A model generated the notes under the pieces. The model ran no database searches, was not told the origin of the DNA, and saw only the letters and a list, made by a program, of their open reading frames with translations. The translations under genes were made by a program, and so were the position numbers. A stretch of DNA of 8,952 bases from Candidatus Cloacimonadota bacterium. GTDB taxonomy: Bacteria > Cloacimonadota > Cloacimonadia > JGIOTU-2. The DNA lies in contig JAGHCS010000033.1 of the NCBI GenBank assembly GCA_021160355.1, positions 1-8,952 on the forward strand. The letters run 5' to 3'. The stretch's first letter is position 1. The number at the start of each line of letters is the position of its first letter. This document shows positions 7,366-8,952 of this stretch, piece after piece.

Positions 7366-8778
7366 TTATATCACAAGCAACTTCAACTCGGTCATTTCCT
7401 CAATCGAATAGCGGACTCCTTCACGTCCGAAACCTGAATTTTTCACACCGCCGTAGGGCATCCGGTCAACTCGGAAGGTAGGGGTGTTATTTATGATCAC
7501 ACCTCCAACCTCGAGTTCTTTGAAAGCATATTTGATGTGCTTCAAATTATTTGTAAAGACTCCGGCTTGGAGTCCATAGATAGAATTATTTACCATCTCA
7601 ACTGCACGCTCGAATTCCTTAAAAGGTGTAAGTGTCACAACCGGTGCAAAAACCTCGTTCTTCTCGACCTTCATTTTGGGTGTAGTTTTGGTTAGAATAG
7701 TTGCTTCGAGTTTTGTTCCTTCTCTTTTTCCTCCACATAAAATTTCTGCTCCATGTTCAACTGCTTCATTGATCCAGTTCTCGGCTCGAATCGCTTCCTG
7801 TTCGGAAATCATGCAGTTGAGGAATGATTGTTCATCGAGTGGGTGTCCAAATTTGATTTTTTTTGTTTTTTCAACAAATTTCCTTTTGAATTCCTCAGAT
7901 ATAGAATCATGAACAAATATTCGCTGCGTGTGGATGCAGACCTGACCTGCATAGGCAAATCCGCCAATTATTGATTTTTCAAGAGCATCATCGAGGTCTG
8001 CGTCTTCATCTATAATAAGTCCTGCATTTCCGCCAAGTTCCAGGCAGATACGCTTTTTCCCGCATTGATTTTTGAGCTTCCAGCCCACAGGAGGACTGCC
8101 TGTAAAACTGATCATTTTTATATTTTCACTTTTGATCGCACTCATTATTGAAGGCCCGGAACACGGAAGCACGGACAGCATACCGTCCGGTACATATTTT
8201 ATCACAATTTCTGCAAGATTGAGCGCTGAAAGGGGTGCCAACGAGGATGGTTTTATAATGATCGGATTACCGACTGCAATTGCAGGTGCAACCTTGTGAG
8301 CAACGAGATTGAGGGGAAAATTAAAAGGAGTGATGCCAAGTATCGGTCCGATTGGGAAACGTTTTACAAGCGCATGTGTATGCATACCTTTAGGAACACT
8401 ATCCAATCCGAAGAATTCACCATCTATTCTTTTTGCTTCCTCAGCAGCGAGTGTAAAGGTCTGGATCGCTCTTTGTACTTCACCACGAGCAAAGGTGATA
8501 TTTTTTCCACATTCGAGTGCGAGAATTTCAGCAAGATTTTCCAAAGTATTGTCTATGTCTTTTGCAATTAAAAATAATATTTCAGAATGTTCATAAGCTG
8601 GCATATTTTTTGTGACTTCGAAGCAATTTACCGCCTTCTTTATTGCTTGCCGGATGTGAGTTTCATTAGCAATACAGACTTTCCCAACTACTTCATTGTC
8701 ATGTGGACAGGAGATTGTTTTATTCTCTTTTGTTTTTACTGCAGTATTGCCAATATAAAGCGGAAATTCTTTATTCAT
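7366..8778 (-). CDS. NAD(P)-dependent aldehyde dehydrogenase
   Basis: This 470-residue cytoplasmic enzyme belongs to the aldehyde dehydrogenase superfamily, which oxidises aldehydes to acids (or acyl-CoA) with NAD(P)+. The key residues are in place: N153 in TPFNFP, K176 in IIIKPSS and the FTGSPPVG loop (225-232) for cofactor binding, the general base E247 in LELGGNA, the nucleophile C281 in AGQVC, and E375 in NEVFAPV. The C-terminal PYGGVKNSGFGREG motif (441-454) is intact and the length is normal. The MHTHALVKRFPIGPILGITP style (132-151) suggests the branch that includes lactaldehyde and phosphonoacetaldehyde dehydrogenase-like enzymes, but the substrate cannot be read from sequence. AAGAAGG at 8784-8790 (minus strand), five bases upstream, supports this start. 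It is convergent to the protease operon, stands alone in the window, and no metabolic partner gene is visible. Confidence 0.93.
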   Translation of the reverse strand: MNKEFPLYIGNTAVKTKENKTISCPHDNEVVGKVCIANETHIRQAIKKAVNCFEVTKNMPAYEHSEILFLIAKDIDNTLENLAEILALECGKNITFARGEVQRAIQTFTLAAEEAKRIDGEFFGLDSVPKGMHTHALVKRFPIGPILGITPFNFPLNLVAHKVAPAIAVGNPIIIKPSSLAPLSALNLAEIVIKYVPDGMLSVLPCSGPSIMSAIKSENIKMISFTGSPPVGWKLKNQCGKKRICLELGGNAGLIIDEDADLDDALEKSIIGGFAYAGQVCIHTQRIFVHDSISEEFKRKFVEKTKKIKFGHPLDEQSFLNCMISEQEAIRAENWINEAVEHGAEILCGGKREGTKLEATILTKTTPKMKVEKNEVFAPVVTLTPFKEFERAVEMVNNSIYGLQAGVFTNNLKHIKYAFKELEVGGVIINNTPTFRVDRMPYGGVKNSGFGREGVRYSIEEMTELKLLVI

Positions 8779-8799
8779 AGATGCCTTCTTTCATTTGAA

Positions 8800-8830
8800 A
8801 TTAAAAGAAATAATACTGAAGCGATGTCAA
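8800..8830 (-). promoter_or_regulatory. Possible sigma70-type promoter for the aldehyde dehydrogenase gene
   Basis: On the minus strand TTGACA (8825-8830) is followed after 19 bases by TTTAAT (8800-8805), about 21 bases before the start codon. The -35 is a perfect consensus match, but the spacer is two bases long and the implied leader is very short. If the organism uses a Bacteroidetes-type sigma factor with different boxes, this match would be meaningless. The remaining bases to 8952 are AT-rich with no gene I can support. Confidence 0.25.
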
Positions 8831-8952
8831 ATATTTTAGAAACAATCATGCATACCCCCAGAATTTTTCATAGACTTGTTGTTTTCGGATAAAATTGTGA
8901 AATTTACTTATGCGGATATTAAAAAATTTATATTTCGCACCTATGGAGCTAA

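Overview
The window looks like chromosomal DNA from a member of the FCB supergroup (Bacteroidota and relatives; a Cloacimonadota- or Marinimicrobia-like lineage would fit). The evidence is a large secreted gingipain-type (C25) protease ending in what reads as a type IX secretion (T9SS) sorting domain, and a lipoprotein of a transglutaminase-like family I associate with Bacteroidetes-type genomes. Base composition is moderately AT-rich. The taxonomic call is inference from protein style, not a database match.

Layout. Positions 1-725 hold no convincing gene. They are a dense patchwork of short inverted and direct repeats: a 32-bp hairpin repeat present twice, AT-rich stem-loops next to A-tracts, ATCTGTGT-type and CTTTGCGT-type repeats, and a GC-richer degenerate repeat. 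Then come three plus-strand genes packed as a probable operon: a secreted C25-family cysteine protease (726-4214), a TldD-type metalloprotease (4234-5679) and a transglutaminase-like lipoprotein (5687-7297). The gaps between them are 19 and 7 bases. A 68-base convergent gap with a small stem-loop separates them from a minus-strand aldehyde dehydrogenase gene (7366-8778). The last 174 bases carry that gene's ribosome binding site and a possible promoter.

How the genes may work together. All three operon products belong to peptidase or peptidase-fold families, but they act in different places: the cell surface or outside (C25 protease), the cytoplasm (TldD) and the outer-membrane lipoprotein layer (transglutaminase-like protein). 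A shared role in extracellular protein breakdown or protein maturation is possible but is only inference. The aldehyde dehydrogenase is transcribed convergently and is probably unrelated.

No RNA gene, CRISPR array, insertion sequence or obvious defence system was seen. The points most worth a second look are the Trp in place of the expected catalytic His in the C25 protease, the tight multi-compartment peptidase operon with no TldE/PmbA partner beside TldD, and the composite repeat array at the left end.
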